NCBI GenBank assembly: GCA_036787815.1 | Contig: DAIQOP010000062.1 | Location: 1-16,575, forward strand | DNA: 16,575 bases | DNA from: DATBAK01 sp036787815 | GTDB lineage: Bacteria; Actinomycetota; Acidimicrobiia; IMCC26256; PALSA-610 | Reading direction: 5' to 3' | In this document: one piece after another, positions 7,361 through 14,783 of the stretch | Numbering within the stretch: position 1 is the first letter of the stretch | Layout of the letters: each line of letters starts with the position of its first letter | Translations under genes and position numbers: made by a program | Notes under the pieces: model-generated | Told to the model about the DNA's origin: nothing | What the model saw: the letters and a program-made list of their open reading frames with translations, nothing else | The model's database searches: none

Positions 7361-8568
7361 TGACGCGGATCCCTTCCCGTGGCGAGGCCACGATCCTGCA
7401 CGCCGACCTCGACGCCTTCTACGCGTCGGTCGAGCAGCGCGACGATCCCCGGCTGCGCGGTCGCCCGGTGATCGTCGGCGGGGGCGTCGTGCTCTGTTCG
7501 AGCTACGAGGCCCGGGCGTTTGGGGTGCGGACCGCGATGGGAGGGCGTCAGGCTCGGAGCCTGTGCCCCCAGGCGATCGTCGTTCCGCCGCGCATGTCGG
7601 CCTACTCCGAGGCGAGCAGGGCCGTCTTCTCGGTGTTCGAGGACACGACCCCGCTCGTCGAGGGCATCTCGATCGACGAGGCCTTCCTCGACGTCGGCGG
7701 CCTGCGCCGGATCTCGGGCCCGCCCCGGGAGATCGCCGTGGAGCTGCGCCGGGCGGTGCTCGAGCGGGTCGGTCTGCCCATCACGGTGGGTGTGGCCCGC
7801 ACGAAGTTCCTCGCCAAGGTCGCGAGCGGCGTGGCCAAGCCCGACGGCCTGCTCGTGGTGCCGCCCGACGAAGAGCTCGACTTCCTCCACCCGCTCCCCG
7901 TTGCGCGGCTGTGGGGTGTCGGGCCGGTCACCGCCGAGAAGCTCCTCGCCAAGGGCATCACGTCGGTCGGTCAGGTCGCGGCGTTGCCGGAGGCGGCGTT
8001 GATCGCCACGTTGGGGCGCGGCTCGGGCCGGCACATCCACGCGCTCGCGCACAACCGCGATCCGCGACCGGTGCAGGCGCGCCGGCGCCGCCGTTCGATC
8101 GGGTCACAGCACGCGTTGGGCCAACGGCCTCGCAGTCGCGACGAGATCGACGCCGTCGTGATCTCGCTGGTCGACCGCGTCACGCGCCGCATGCGTGCGG
8201 CGGGCCGGGTCGGGCGCACGGTCGTGCTGCGGTTGCGCTTCGCGGACTTCACGCGGGCCACGCGCTCACACACCATGGCGGAGGCCACGGCGCAGTCGGC
8301 GTCGATCTTGGGTGTGGCGCGGGGCCTGCTGGCGACGGCCACCCCGATGATCCGGCGCCACGGCCTCACGCTGGTGGGTATCTCCGTCGCCAACCTCGAC
8401 GACGACGGGGTGGTGCAGCTCGCGTTGCCGCTCGACCGCCACCACCGGGACCGCTCCCTCGACGCCGCGCTCGATGACGTGCGCGAGCGCTTCGGGTCGG
8501 CGTCGGTCACGCGGGCGGTGCTCCTCGGCCGCTCCGAGGCCAACTCCGTGCCGATGCTGCCCGACTGA
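7354..8568 (+). CDS. dinB: DNA polymerase IV (Y-family translesion polymerase)
   Basis: Error-prone translesion polymerase that extends primers past damaged bases. The 404 residues include the palm motifs HADLDAFYASVEQ (catalytic D18) and SIDEAFLDV (D108, E109), the fingers motif SYEARAFGVRT, the thumb region GVARTKFLAKVASGVAKPDG, the helix-hairpin-helix WGVGPVTAEKL, and the little-finger domain. QLALPL at 355-360 resembles a beta-clamp binding motif. A tail of about 40 residues follows, as in many actinobacterial homologues. GTG at 7354 and GTG at 7360 are both possible starts; both fall on the LexA box and neither has a clear ribosome binding site, consistent with leaderless translation. 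Regulation by LexA makes this a DNA-damage-induced gene. Confidence 0.95.
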   Translation: MFVTRIPSRGEATILHADLDAFYASVEQRDDPRLRGRPVIVGGGVVLCSSYEARAFGVRTAMGGRQARSLCPQAIVVPPRMSAYSEASRAVFSVFEDTTPLVEGISIDEAFLDVGGLRRISGPPREIAVELRRAVLERVGLPITVGVARTKFLAKVASGVAKPDGLLVVPPDEELDFLHPLPVARLWGVGPVTAEKLLAKGITSVGQVAALPEAALIATLGRGSGRHIHALAHNRDPRPVQARRRRRSIGSQHALGQRPRSRDEIDAVVISLVDRVTRRMRAAGRVGRTVVLRLRFADFTRATRSHTMAEATAQSASILGVARGLLATATPMIRRHGLTLVGISVANLDDDGVVQLALPLDRHHRDRSLDAALDDVRERFGSASVTRAVLLGRSEANSVPMLPD

Positions 8569-8592
8569 GGCGCGATCTGAACCGTGATGGGC

Positions 8593-8608
8593 CGACCGGC
8601 TCCGGTCG
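8593..8608 (+). terminator. Possible hairpin terminator after dinB
   Basis: CGACCGG-CT-CCGGTCG is a perfect 7-bp inverted repeat (six pairs with a four-base loop is more realistic), 24 bases after the dinB stop. It is GC-rich and has no U-tract. It would separate dinB from the downstream glycosylase gene. Confidence 0.4.
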
Positions 8609-8657
8609 CCTGACCAGCACTGTTTCGCTCGATCCACATCGGCTTGCCAAAGTATGG

Positions 8658-8664
8658 GTATACA
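8658..8664 (+). promoter_or_regulatory. Candidate -10 element for the glycosylase gene
   Basis: TATACA at 8659-8664 lies in a locally AT-rich stretch (about 8641-8700) that stands out from its surroundings, roughly 50 bases before the GTG start of the UdgX-like gene. No good -35 hexamer is seen 16-18 bases upstream, so this is tentative. Confidence 0.3.
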
Positions 8665-8713
8665 TGTCGTTGGTGATCGTTCCTGCATACGCGTTGAACT
8701 CGGCCGTGGGGCC

Positions 8714-9367
8714 GTGATCGCCGCCCACCCCGTTGCACTTCCCGTTCGGCCCCGGACGCTGGCGCAGCTACGCGTCGTGGCGCGCACGTGCGTGTCGTGC
8801 GCCCGATGCGAAGGCGCAACGCAGACCGTGCTCGGGGCGGGCCCGGCGCACGCTCGGCTCGTGTTCATCGGCGAGCATCCCGACGAGGAAGAGGATCGCG
8901 TCGGGCGGCCGTTCGTCGGCGCCGTCGGCGCCATGCTCGACGACGCGTGCCGGGCCGCGGGCATCGACCGTGCGTCGGTCTACGTCACGAACTCGGTGAA
9001 GCACTCGCGCGTGCGGACGGTGGCGAAGCGGCGGGTGATCACCCAGCCCAATGCGCGCGAGATCGAAGCCTGCCGGATCTGGTGGCGGGCCGAGCTCGAC
9101 CTCGTGAAGCCCGACGTCGTCGTCTGCTTCGGCGCGGTCGCGGCCCGTGCGGTGCTCGGTCGCTCCAGGTACCGCGTCGAGCGACACCGCGGCGAATGGC
9201 ATCGGATCGACAACCGTCGGGTCGTCGCCACGATGCATCCGGCCGCGGTTCTCCGTGCCGGAAAGGATCGCGGCGAGCGCTACTCGGACCTCGTCGACGA
9301 TCTCGCCCTCGTCGCCGGCTTCCTCGATCGCGCGTCGTCGTCCCGAAGCCGACGCGCCGGCTCCTGA
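8714..9367 (+). CDS. UdgX-like uracil-DNA glycosylase superfamily protein lacking the crosslinking histidine
   Basis: Family 4/UdgX-type uracil-DNA glycosylase. From GTG 8714 it has 217 residues: cysteines C26, C29 (C32) and C120 as likely iron-sulfur ligands, motif I GEHPDEEEDRVGRPFVG (E54), YVTNSVKH at 90-97, the R-loop KRRVITQPN at 105-113, and HPAAVLRA (H175). KRR(I/V)xxxPN together with VKH is typical of UdgX rather than ordinary family 4. In UdgX the residue after KRRI is the histidine that bonds covalently to uracil-containing DNA; here it is I109. Motif I is also altered (GEHPD for GEQPG). The frame is open from ATG 8654, but those 20 extra residues show no family similarity. The role is probably base-excision repair; the covalent trapping activity is probably absent. 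Confidence 0.85.
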   Translation: MIAAHPVALPVRPRTLAQLRVVARTCVSCARCEGATQTVLGAGPAHARLVFIGEHPDEEEDRVGRPFVGAVGAMLDDACRAAGIDRASVYVTNSVKHSRVRTVAKRRVITQPNAREIEACRIWWRAELDLVKPDVVVCFGAVAARAVLGRSRYRVERHRGEWHRIDNRRVVATMHPAAVLRAGKDRGERYSDLVDDLALVAGFLDRASSSRSRRAGS

Positions 9368-9394
9368 GACAGAGCTACTCCTGAGACAGAGCTA
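9361..9394. repeat. 17-bp tandem duplication between convergent genes
   Basis: CTCCTGAGACAGAGCTA occurs twice, head to tail, at 9361-9377 and 9378-9394. The first copy carries the TGA stop of the glycosylase gene and the second carries the TAG stop of the leftward small gene. A single copy would contain both stops. The origin (replication slippage or a mobile-element footprint) cannot be told from the window. Confidence 0.95.
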
Positions 9395-9652
9395 GAGGTC
9401 GGGCGGCGCGACCGTGTCGGCCGACGTCCGGCGCTCCACCGACCCCGACCCGTCGGCCTGCTCCGGTGGGGTCAGCACCCGCGCCGACGACTCCTCGAGG
9501 ATCGCCTCGGCCTGCTGACGGGGATCGTCGGATCCCGCGGCTTCCTCTTCGGCCAGCAGGTTCGCACGCTGATCGACGGCATCGGCGCGCGGCCCGGGGC
9601 CGTCGTCGCGGGAGTCGTGGGGTGCGGGCGCGAGGTCATCCGAAGTGGTCAT
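9392..9652 (-). CDS. Small acidic conserved hypothetical protein
   Basis: An 86-residue protein rich in Asp, Glu and Ala with no membrane segment and no signal peptide. The central part (ANLLAEEEAAGSDDP followed by QAEAILEES) resembles a short helical motif I recall from small actinobacterial proteins of unknown function; the flanks look disordered. The chosen ATG at 9652 (MTTSDD) has AGGA upstream. A start at 9676 would add eight residues. It converges with the glycosylase gene across the 17-bp duplication and diverges from the flavodoxin gene. No function can be assigned. Confidence 0.72.
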   Translation of the reverse strand: MTTSDDLAPAPHDSRDDGPGPRADAVDQRANLLAEEEAAGSDDPRQQAEAILEESSARVLTPPEQADGSGSVERRTSADTVAPPDL

Positions 9653-9792
9653 GTCGCTGGTCCTACCCAGCGGCAACGGTTCTCACGCACTCGACACGCT
9701 CCCCGGTGGCTCGTTCCAGGACCTTTGCCTCTGGCGGGCGCCGGTCGGAGCGCCGCATCGTTTGAGTCGGGCGACACAGGAGAGGAGCAGCG

Positions 9793-10347
9793 ATGCGTGC
9801 ACTCGTGGTCTACGAGTCGATGTACGGCAACACCCATACGGTTGCCGGGCACATCGCCGACGGGCTCCGACCGACGTTCGACGTCGAGGTCGTTGCGGTC
9901 GGGGAAGCGACGCCCGAGCGGGCGGCAGACGTCGACCTCCTCATCGTGGGCGGGCCGACCCACGCGCACGGCATGTCGACGCACTCCACGCGCAGCGCGG
10001 CGGTCGCCGCCGCCGAGAAGGAAGGAGCGGAGATCGAGCTCGATGCCGCCGCGATGGGGCCCGGCCTGCGCGAGTGGTTCCGCGGCCTGGGCGAACGGAC
10101 CGAGCGCGCCTCGGTGCACACCGCGCGCGCCGCGGTGTTCGACACCCGCTTCGACCTGCCGAGCGCGTTCACCGGCCGGGCCGGCCGCGGGATCGGTCGG
10201 CGTCTGCGCCGGCACGGGTTCGAGCTCATTGTCGGCCCCGAGAGCTTCTTCGTCGACAAGCAGAACCACTTGGAGGACGGCGAGGCCGAACGCGCGATCC
10301 ACTGGGGCGCCGCGTTGGCGCAGGCCGTCTGCCCCGCGTCCGCGTGA
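9793..10347 (+). CDS. Flavodoxin-like FMN-binding protein
   Basis: A 184-residue flavodoxin-fold protein. The phosphate-binding loop YESMYGNTHTVA (7-18) and the later loop VGGPTHAHGMS (52-62) match FMN-binding positions of the flavodoxin family. The middle insertion and the C-terminal half (SFFVDKQNHLEDGE) fit the longer actinobacterial relatives more than short electron-transfer flavodoxins. The start at 9793 is well supported by GGAGAGGAG upstream. The gene stands alone: the upstream neighbour is divergent, and a strong hairpin covers its stop codon. Its electron-transfer partner is unknown. Confidence 0.9.
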   Translation: MRALVVYESMYGNTHTVAGHIADGLRPTFDVEVVAVGEATPERAADVDLLIVGGPTHAHGMSTHSTRSAAVAAAEKEGAEIELDAAAMGPGLREWFRGLGERTERASVHTARAAVFDTRFDLPSAFTGRAGRGIGRRLRRHGFELIVGPESFFVDKQNHLEDGEAERAIHWGAALAQAVCPASA

Positions 10348-10355
10348 CGCGGGGC
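10331..10355 (+). terminator. Intrinsic terminator-like hairpin over the flavodoxin stop
   Basis: GCCCCGCGT at 10331-10339 pairs perfectly over nine bases with ACGCGGGGC at 10347-10355, with a seven-base loop. The TGA stop at 10345-10347 falls at the loop and start of the 3' arm. TTCGT follows instead of a long U-tract. This is the strongest hairpin I found in the window. Confidence 0.6.
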
Positions 10356-10370
10356 TTCGTCCGGGGTTCG

Positions 10371-10427
10371 GTCGCGAATCAGCGGGTCGCGATCCGCGGG
10401 AGAACCGCGCGGGTCGACCGTTACAGT
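10371..10427 (+). promoter_or_regulatory. Candidate promoter region of the VOC-ABC operon
   Basis: TACAGT at 10422-10427 fits the actinobacterial -10 pattern TANNNT, about 20 bases before the start codon of the VOC gene. Upstream is an imperfect direct repeat, GTCGCGAATCAGCGG (10371-10385) followed at once by GTCGCGATCCGCGG (10386-10399), a possible regulator site. No clear -35 hexamer is seen. Confidence 0.3.
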
Positions 10428-10447
10428 GGCGCGCTCGGGAGGATGCC

Positions 10448-10948
10448 ATGAGCCGCCACGGTGCCGATATCGATCGCAGTGACGAATGGGACGCGCTGCG
10501 CGCGCGGTATCTCCAACCGTCGGGGGAGCGGCCGCCGTCGTCGGCACGCGGTCTGCACCACCTCGCGCTGTTCTCGAGCAACGTCGAGCGCACCATCGCC
10601 TTCTACCAGGGCGTGCTCGAGTTTCCGCTCACCGAGGTGTTCGAGAATCGCGACTACCGCGGATCGACGCACTTCTTCTTCGACATCGGGAACGGCAACC
10701 TCCTCGCGTTCTTCGACTTCCCGGGTCTTGACCTCGACCCCTACGCCGAGGTGCTCGGCGGTCTGCACCACATCGCGATCTCGATCGCGCCCGACCGCTG
10801 GGAGCACCTCCGCGTGAAGCTCGACGCCGCGGGCGTGACCAGCCGGCACATGAGCGGGTCGTCGCTCTACTTCAGCGGACCCGACGGCGAGCGGCTGGAG
10901 CTGATTGCGGACGAGCTCCTGGAGATGTACGGATCGAAGGTCGGGTGA
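10448..10948 (+). CDS. VOC superfamily (glyoxalase/dioxygenase-fold) protein
   Basis: A 166-residue vicinal-oxygen-chelate protein with two beta-alpha-beta-beta-beta halves: the first begins GLHHLALFSSNVERTIAFYQ (H37, H38) and the second GGLHHIAISI (H107, H108), with GERLELI near the end as the likely acidic metal ligand region. The substrate is unknown; glyoxalase-like, dioxygenase or ligand-binding roles are all possible. The ATG at 10448 has GGGAGG five bases upstream. The TGA stop overlaps the ABC ATPase GTG start (GTGA), so the protein may modify or bind something related to the transported compound. Confidence 0.88.
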   Translation: MSRHGADIDRSDEWDALRARYLQPSGERPPSSARGLHHLALFSSNVERTIAFYQGVLEFPLTEVFENRDYRGSTHFFFDIGNGNLLAFFDFPGLDLDPYAEVLGGLHHIAISIAPDRWEHLRVKLDAAGVTSRHMSGSSLYFSGPDGERLELIADELLEMYGSKVG

Positions 10949-11913
10949 CCGACGCGATCGTCTCGGTCGACCGGCTGTGGAAGCGCTTCGGCGCGGTCAG
11001 CGCAGTCGAGGATCTCTCCTTCAGCGTCGAGCGCGGCCAGGTCTACGGGTTGCTCGGCCCCAACGGTGCCGGGAAGACCACGACGCTGCGCGTGCTCTTG
11101 GGTCTCGAGCGGCCGTCGAGCGGCGTGACCCGCCTGTTCGGTACGACGGTGACCCCCGGCTGCCGCGAGCTGTTCCGCGTCGGTGCGATGGTCGAGCAGG
11201 CCGCGTTCGTGCCGCACCTGTCGGGGATGCGCAATCTGCGTTTGTGGTGGGAAGCCACGGGATCGCGGATGAAGGACGCCGACCTCGACGGCGCGCTGGC
11301 CATCGCCGGCCTCGGTACCGCGATCGACCGGAAGGTCCGCACGTACTCGCAGGGGATGAAGCAGCGGCTCGGGTTCGCCCGGTTGCTGCTCGCCCGCCCG
11401 GAGCTGTTGGTGCTCGACGAGCCGACCAACGGGCTCGATCCCGGCGAGATCCGCGAGATTCGTGAGCTGATCGGCCGCTTGAGCACGCACGGCGCCACCG
11501 TGCTGCTCTCGAGTCACCACCTCAGCGAGGTCGAGCAGGTGTGCAGCCACGTGCTCGTGATGAACGGCGGCCGGCTGGTCGCGAGCGGCACGGTGGCAGA
11601 GCTGGTCGGGTCGGCCGGGTCGGTGTACGTCGAGGTCGACGACCGTGATCGCGCGCGTGCGTTGCTCGCCGGGCTCACGATCGTCGCCGCGGTGCACGTG
11701 CAGGGCGAGGGCCTCGTGGTCGAGCTGCGCGAGGGCCGGCGCTCGGATGTTGCCGCGGCGCTCACCGGCGCGGGCTTCCGGCTCGAGACGATCATGGCGA
11801 CGCAACGACTCGAAGACGCGTTCCTCGAGCTCCTCGCCGCTCCGAAGCCCGACCTGCCGCAACCCGGTGCGGCGCCGGTCGATGCCGTGAGCGGCACAGG
11901 GGTGCCGCAGTGA
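10945..11913 (+). CDS. ABC transporter ATP-binding protein
   Basis: Nucleotide-binding subunit of an ABC-2 type transporter, 322 residues. Walker A is GPNGAGKTT (38-46), the Q-loop Q85, the signature YSQGM (134-138), Walker B LLVLDE (D158, E159) and the switch histidine H191 (SSHHLSE). A C-terminal region of about 100 residues ending LEDAFLELL is typical of exporter ATPases of the drug/bacteriocin-resistance type. Both ends overlap neighbours by GTGA, giving strong translational coupling with the VOC gene and the permease. The substrate is unknown. Confidence 0.95.
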   Translation: MTDAIVSVDRLWKRFGAVSAVEDLSFSVERGQVYGLLGPNGAGKTTTLRVLLGLERPSSGVTRLFGTTVTPGCRELFRVGAMVEQAAFVPHLSGMRNLRLWWEATGSRMKDADLDGALAIAGLGTAIDRKVRTYSQGMKQRLGFARLLLARPELLVLDEPTNGLDPGEIREIRELIGRLSTHGATVLLSSHHLSEVEQVCSHVLVMNGGRLVASGTVAELVGSAGSVYVEVDDRDRARALLAGLTIVAAVHVQGEGLVVELREGRRSDVAAALTGAGFRLETIMATQRLEDAFLELLAAPKPDLPQPGAAPVDAVSGTGVPQ

Positions 11914-12755
11914 TCGCGCTGCTGCGCACCGAGCTCACCAAGGCCGCCCGCCGCACGCGCACGCTGGTGATCGTGCTGCTGCTGGTCGGTCTCCCGACAC
12001 TCATCGTCGTGGCGATCAACGCCCACGGCAACCGCCCCGAGCGCGACGGCGGCGAGGGGTTGTTCCGGCTCGCTCAGCAGAGTGGGCTGCTGGTTCCGGT
12101 CGCGGTGCTGAGCGTGATGAGCGGGTTCCTGTTGATCGTCATCGCGGGCACGTTCGCCGGCGATTCCGTGTCGGGCGACGCCGCGTGGGGCAACCTTCGC
12201 TACCTGTTGATGCGGCCGGTTCCTCGTGGCCGCCTGCTGGTCGCGAAGGCAATCGTCGCCGGACTGCTTATCTGGGCCGCGACGATCCTGGTGGCGCTGG
12301 CCGGGCTGATCGCGGGCGTGATCATCTTCGGCGCCCACCCGGTCACCGTGCCCGGCGTCGTCGAGCTCGGCAAGACGGTCAGCCTCAGCAGCTTCCGGCT
12401 CGATACCGGGACGTTGCTCGTGCGTTCGGCGATCTCCACCGCCTACGTCGCGTTCGGGTTCACCGCGTTGCTCGCGTTGGGCACGTTCTTCTCGACTCTT
12501 ACCGACACGGCGACGAGCGCGATCGGCGCGACGGTCGGCGTCTACATCGTCTCCGAGATCCTCGACGCCATCACGCAGCTCGGTCGGATCCGCTACGGGT
12601 TCCCGACGCACTACCTCGATGCGTGGCAGTCGATGTTCATCGAGAACCGCTTCTCGCACGACATGATCGCGGGTGTCGGGGTGCAGCTTGCCTATCTGGC
12701 GGTCTTCGGTGGCGCGGCGATCCTGTGGTTCCGCCGCAAAGACATCCGTTCCTGA
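11910..12755 (+). CDS. ABC-2 type transporter permease
   Basis: A 281-residue membrane protein with about six helices (roughly 18-36, 59-82, 112-140, 174-196, 199-220 and 252-274), matching the ABC-2 permease layout. The segment GDSVSGDAAWGNLRYLLMRPVPRGRLLVAK after the second helix is the coupling region typical of these permeases. The GTG at 11910 overlaps the ATPase stop. It forms the membrane channel with the ATPase, presumably as an exporter. It ends 27 bases before the convergent oxidoreductase gene. Confidence 0.93.
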   Translation: MIALLRTELTKAARRTRTLVIVLLLVGLPTLIVVAINAHGNRPERDGGEGLFRLAQQSGLLVPVAVLSVMSGFLLIVIAGTFAGDSVSGDAAWGNLRYLLMRPVPRGRLLVAKAIVAGLLIWAATILVALAGLIAGVIIFGAHPVTVPGVVELGKTVSLSSFRLDTGTLLVRSAISTAYVAFGFTALLALGTFFSTLTDTATSAIGATVGVYIVSEILDAITQLGRIRYGFPTHYLDAWQSMFIENRFSHDMIAGVGVQLAYLAVFGGAAILWFRRKDIRS

Positions 12756-12782
12756 CCGCGGCGGCGAGCTCGCGCGAATCGA

Positions 12783-13847
12783 TCAGACGTCGAGCATCAC
12801 GATCGTGCGCCCGATCGTCTGCCGGTTCGCCATCGCCTCGATCGCCTCGGGGATGGCCTCGAACCCGATCGTCTTGCCGATCACCGGCTTGACCTTCCGC
12901 GCGAGCACCAGCTCGACGATCTCGTGCATGATCCGCTCGCCGAGCGCTTCGGGCGCGAAGTTCCATCCCATCGCGGTCTTCACGAGCTCCGACATCGCGG
13001 GCTGCGCGTAGGCGAGCATCACGCCGCACAGCTTCAGGTTCCCGAGCATCACCCGCCGCGGCACGATGAACGGCTCGTCGGCGACGGCCTTGTTCGACGC
13101 GAACCCCATCATCACGTAGCGGCCGTTGTAGACGGTGCACTGCATCGACTTCTCCATCACCGCCTCGCCGACGTTGTCGAACACGACGTCGACGCCCTGG
13201 TTGGAGGTCTCGCCGAGCACCACCTGCGCGAAGTCGGCGTCGTTGTAGTTGATGGCCACGTCGGCGCCGAGGTCGCGACAGAGCCGCACCTTCGCGTCGG
13301 TGCCCGCCGTCGCGAACACGCGCGCCCCCGCGTGCTTCGCGAGCTGGATCGCCGCGGATCCCGAACCTCCGGCGGCGGCGTGGATGAGCACGCTCTCGCC
13401 GGCCCGTAGATCCGCGCGGTCGAAGAGCCCGAGCCACGCGAGGTGGAACGGGAAGTAGAGCGCCGCCGCGTCGGGCAACGGGATCGATGCGGGCATGTCG
13501 AACGCCGAGACGACCGGGCAGATCGCGTACTCGGCAAACCCGCCGTTGGCACCCTTGGGCATGGCGACGACGCGGCGGCCCTGCCACCCTTCGGCACCTT
13601 CGCCACACGCGTCGACGACGCCCATCACCTCCATGCCCGGGCTGTACGGCAACTCCGGCCGTACCATCATGTTGCCGCCGGTGATCCGTTCGAGGTCGTT
13701 GAGGTTGAACGGGATCGCGTGCACGCGCACACGCACTTCGCCGGCCTCGGGGTTCGGCACTGGTACCTCGTCGAGCGAGAGCACCTCGGTCGGCCGGCCG
13801 TATTGGTGCGTGCGCCACGCTCTCATCGTGCGTTCCTCGTTCGCCAT
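12783..13847 (-). CDS. Zinc-independent medium-chain dehydrogenase/reductase (quinone oxidoreductase-like)
   Basis: A 354-residue NAD(P)H-dependent oxidoreductase of the MDR superfamily. The N-terminal GroES-like domain contains PYSPGMEVMGVV (67-78). The Rossmann domain contains HAAAGGSGSAAIQLAK (156-171), the nucleotide-binding AAxGGxG pattern. The structural and catalytic zinc cysteines of alcohol dehydrogenases are not seen, so a quinone- or enone-reductase role fits best. The ATG at 13847 has AGGTGAG at a good distance. It lies 65 bases downstream of, and in the same direction as, the TetR gene, with an inverted repeat between them, so TetR control is likely. Confidence 0.92.
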   Translation of the reverse strand: MANEERTMRAWRTHQYGRPTEVLSLDEVPVPNPEAGEVRVRVHAIPFNLNDLERITGGNMMVRPELPYSPGMEVMGVVDACGEGAEGWQGRRVVAMPKGANGGFAEYAICPVVSAFDMPASIPLPDAAALYFPFHLAWLGLFDRADLRAGESVLIHAAAGGSGSAAIQLAKHAGARVFATAGTDAKVRLCRDLGADVAINYNDADFAQVVLGETSNQGVDVVFDNVGEAVMEKSMQCTVYNGRYVMMGFASNKAVADEPFIVPRRVMLGNLKLCGVMLAYAQPAMSELVKTAMGWNFAPEALGERIMHEIVELVLARKVKPVIGKTIGFEAIPEAIEAMANRQTIGRTIVMLDV

Positions 13848-13884
13848 TGGCTCACCTGTCCCGCGTCCGGGGTGTGCTGCGGAT

Positions 13885-13911
13885 GTAGAGAGATCTGCTG
13901 GGGTTCTCTAC
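13885..13911. promoter_or_regulatory. Inverted repeat between tetR-family gene and oxidoreductase
   Basis: GTAGAGA at 13885-13891 and TCTCTAC at 13905-13911 are perfect 7-bp inverted arms 13 bases apart, filling the gap just after the TetR stop codon. The span of 27 bp suits a TetR-family operator controlling the oxidoreductase. It could instead be a weak attenuating hairpin. Confidence 0.4.
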
Positions 13912-13912
13912 G

Positions 13913-14557
13913 TCAACGAGGCGGGAGCGGCGCCGACATCCCGGCGGCAACCATCGCGACGAGGTTCTGCACGAAGTCTTCGTACTCGAGTTGCGGGCGG
14001 CCCCGGCGACCCCGGCGACCGAGCACGCGCGCGCGATCGGCGACCGCGCGCAGGATGAATCCCGTTGCCAGCGCGAACCGCTCGGCGCGCACGTCGGGGC
14101 CGACGTCGGCCATGCGTGAACCGAGGAGCGCGTACACCGCGTACCCGCCGGTGCGGGCGAGCGCGTCGGAGACCTCCGGGTCGAGCTCGTCCGGGTCTTC
14201 CTCCACCAACTCGGCGAGGATCACGAGGAAGCAACGCCCCCGCCACCCGCTCTCGGCCAACTCGGACGCGGGCCGCACGATCGCCTCGACCACCGACTTC
14301 ACGTCGTCGTCGGGTGCCCCCAGTGCGAGCTCGAGCAGCTCACCCTCTCGTCGCGCCAGGAAGTCGACGTGGCGTTCGAGCACCGCGCAGAGCACACCTG
14401 CGCGCGATCCGAAGTGGTAATGGAGCGCGCCGCGATTTCGCTGCCCGGCCCGCCGCGTGATGTCGATCAGTGACGCGGAGAACACGCCGTTCGCGGCGAA
14501 GGCCCGCGCGGCCTCGTCGACGAGCTTCTCCCGGGTTCTCGAGGCGTCGACGGGCAT
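13913..14557 (-). CDS. TetR-family transcriptional regulator
   Basis: A 214-residue one-component regulator. The N-terminal helix-turn-helix is at about 29-50 (LIDITRRAGQRNRGALHYHFGSR, with the typical HYHFGS recognition end), and the rest is an all-helical ligand-binding domain without recognised signature. The ATG at 14557 has AGGA nine bases upstream. It is followed in the same direction by the MDR oxidoreductase, a likely target. The rightward propeller gene upstream, preceded by a perfect palindrome, is a second possible target. The ligand is unknown. Confidence 0.93.
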   Translation of the reverse strand: MPVDASRTREKLVDEAARAFAANGVFSASLIDITRRAGQRNRGALHYHFGSRAGVLCAVLERHVDFLARREGELLELALGAPDDDVKSVVEAIVRPASELAESGWRGRCFLVILAELVEEDPDELDPEVSDALARTGGYAVYALLGSRMADVGPDVRAERFALATGFILRAVADRARVLGRRGRRGRPQLEYEDFVQNLVAMVAAGMSAPLPPR

Positions 14558-14783
14558 CCCGGGCGATCCTACGGGCCGTGCCGCGCCTGCGGTCAGACTC
14601 CGGGGAGGGCGCGCCGCAGCTCGTCGCGATCGTCCATTCCGATGGATGCGCCGGCGCTCGCAGATCGCTGGGGGAGCGCCACTCGATCAGCGTGCGCAGC
14701 CTCGTCACCGACGCGTCCACGACGCCGCGCTCGTCCGCCATGTGGTCGTCCTTTCGGGGCGGAATCGCTCAAGGTCGGGGGGG

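Noticed and set aside
8678..8700. GTTC...GAAC arms upstream of the glycosylase gene considered as a second SOS box
   Set aside because: The arms are in the opposite order to CGAAC-N4-GTTCG and too far apart, so it is not a LexA site.
8654..8713. ATG at 8654 as the glycosylase start
   Set aside because: The extra 20 residues show no similarity to UdgX N-termini and the ATG lies in the AT-rich, promoter-like stretch. GTG at 8714 places the start at the usual distance before the first cysteines.
8507..8728. 73-codon leftward frame between dinB and the glycosylase gene
   Set aside because: It overlaps the dinB 3' end and the glycosylase start, shows no recognisable domain, and the region is better read as intergenic with a hairpin and a -10-like element.
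12764..12773. GCGAGCTCGC palindrome between the convergent permease and oxidoreductase genes
   Set aside because: As a hairpin it has no loop, and ten-base GC-rich palindromes are expected by chance here.
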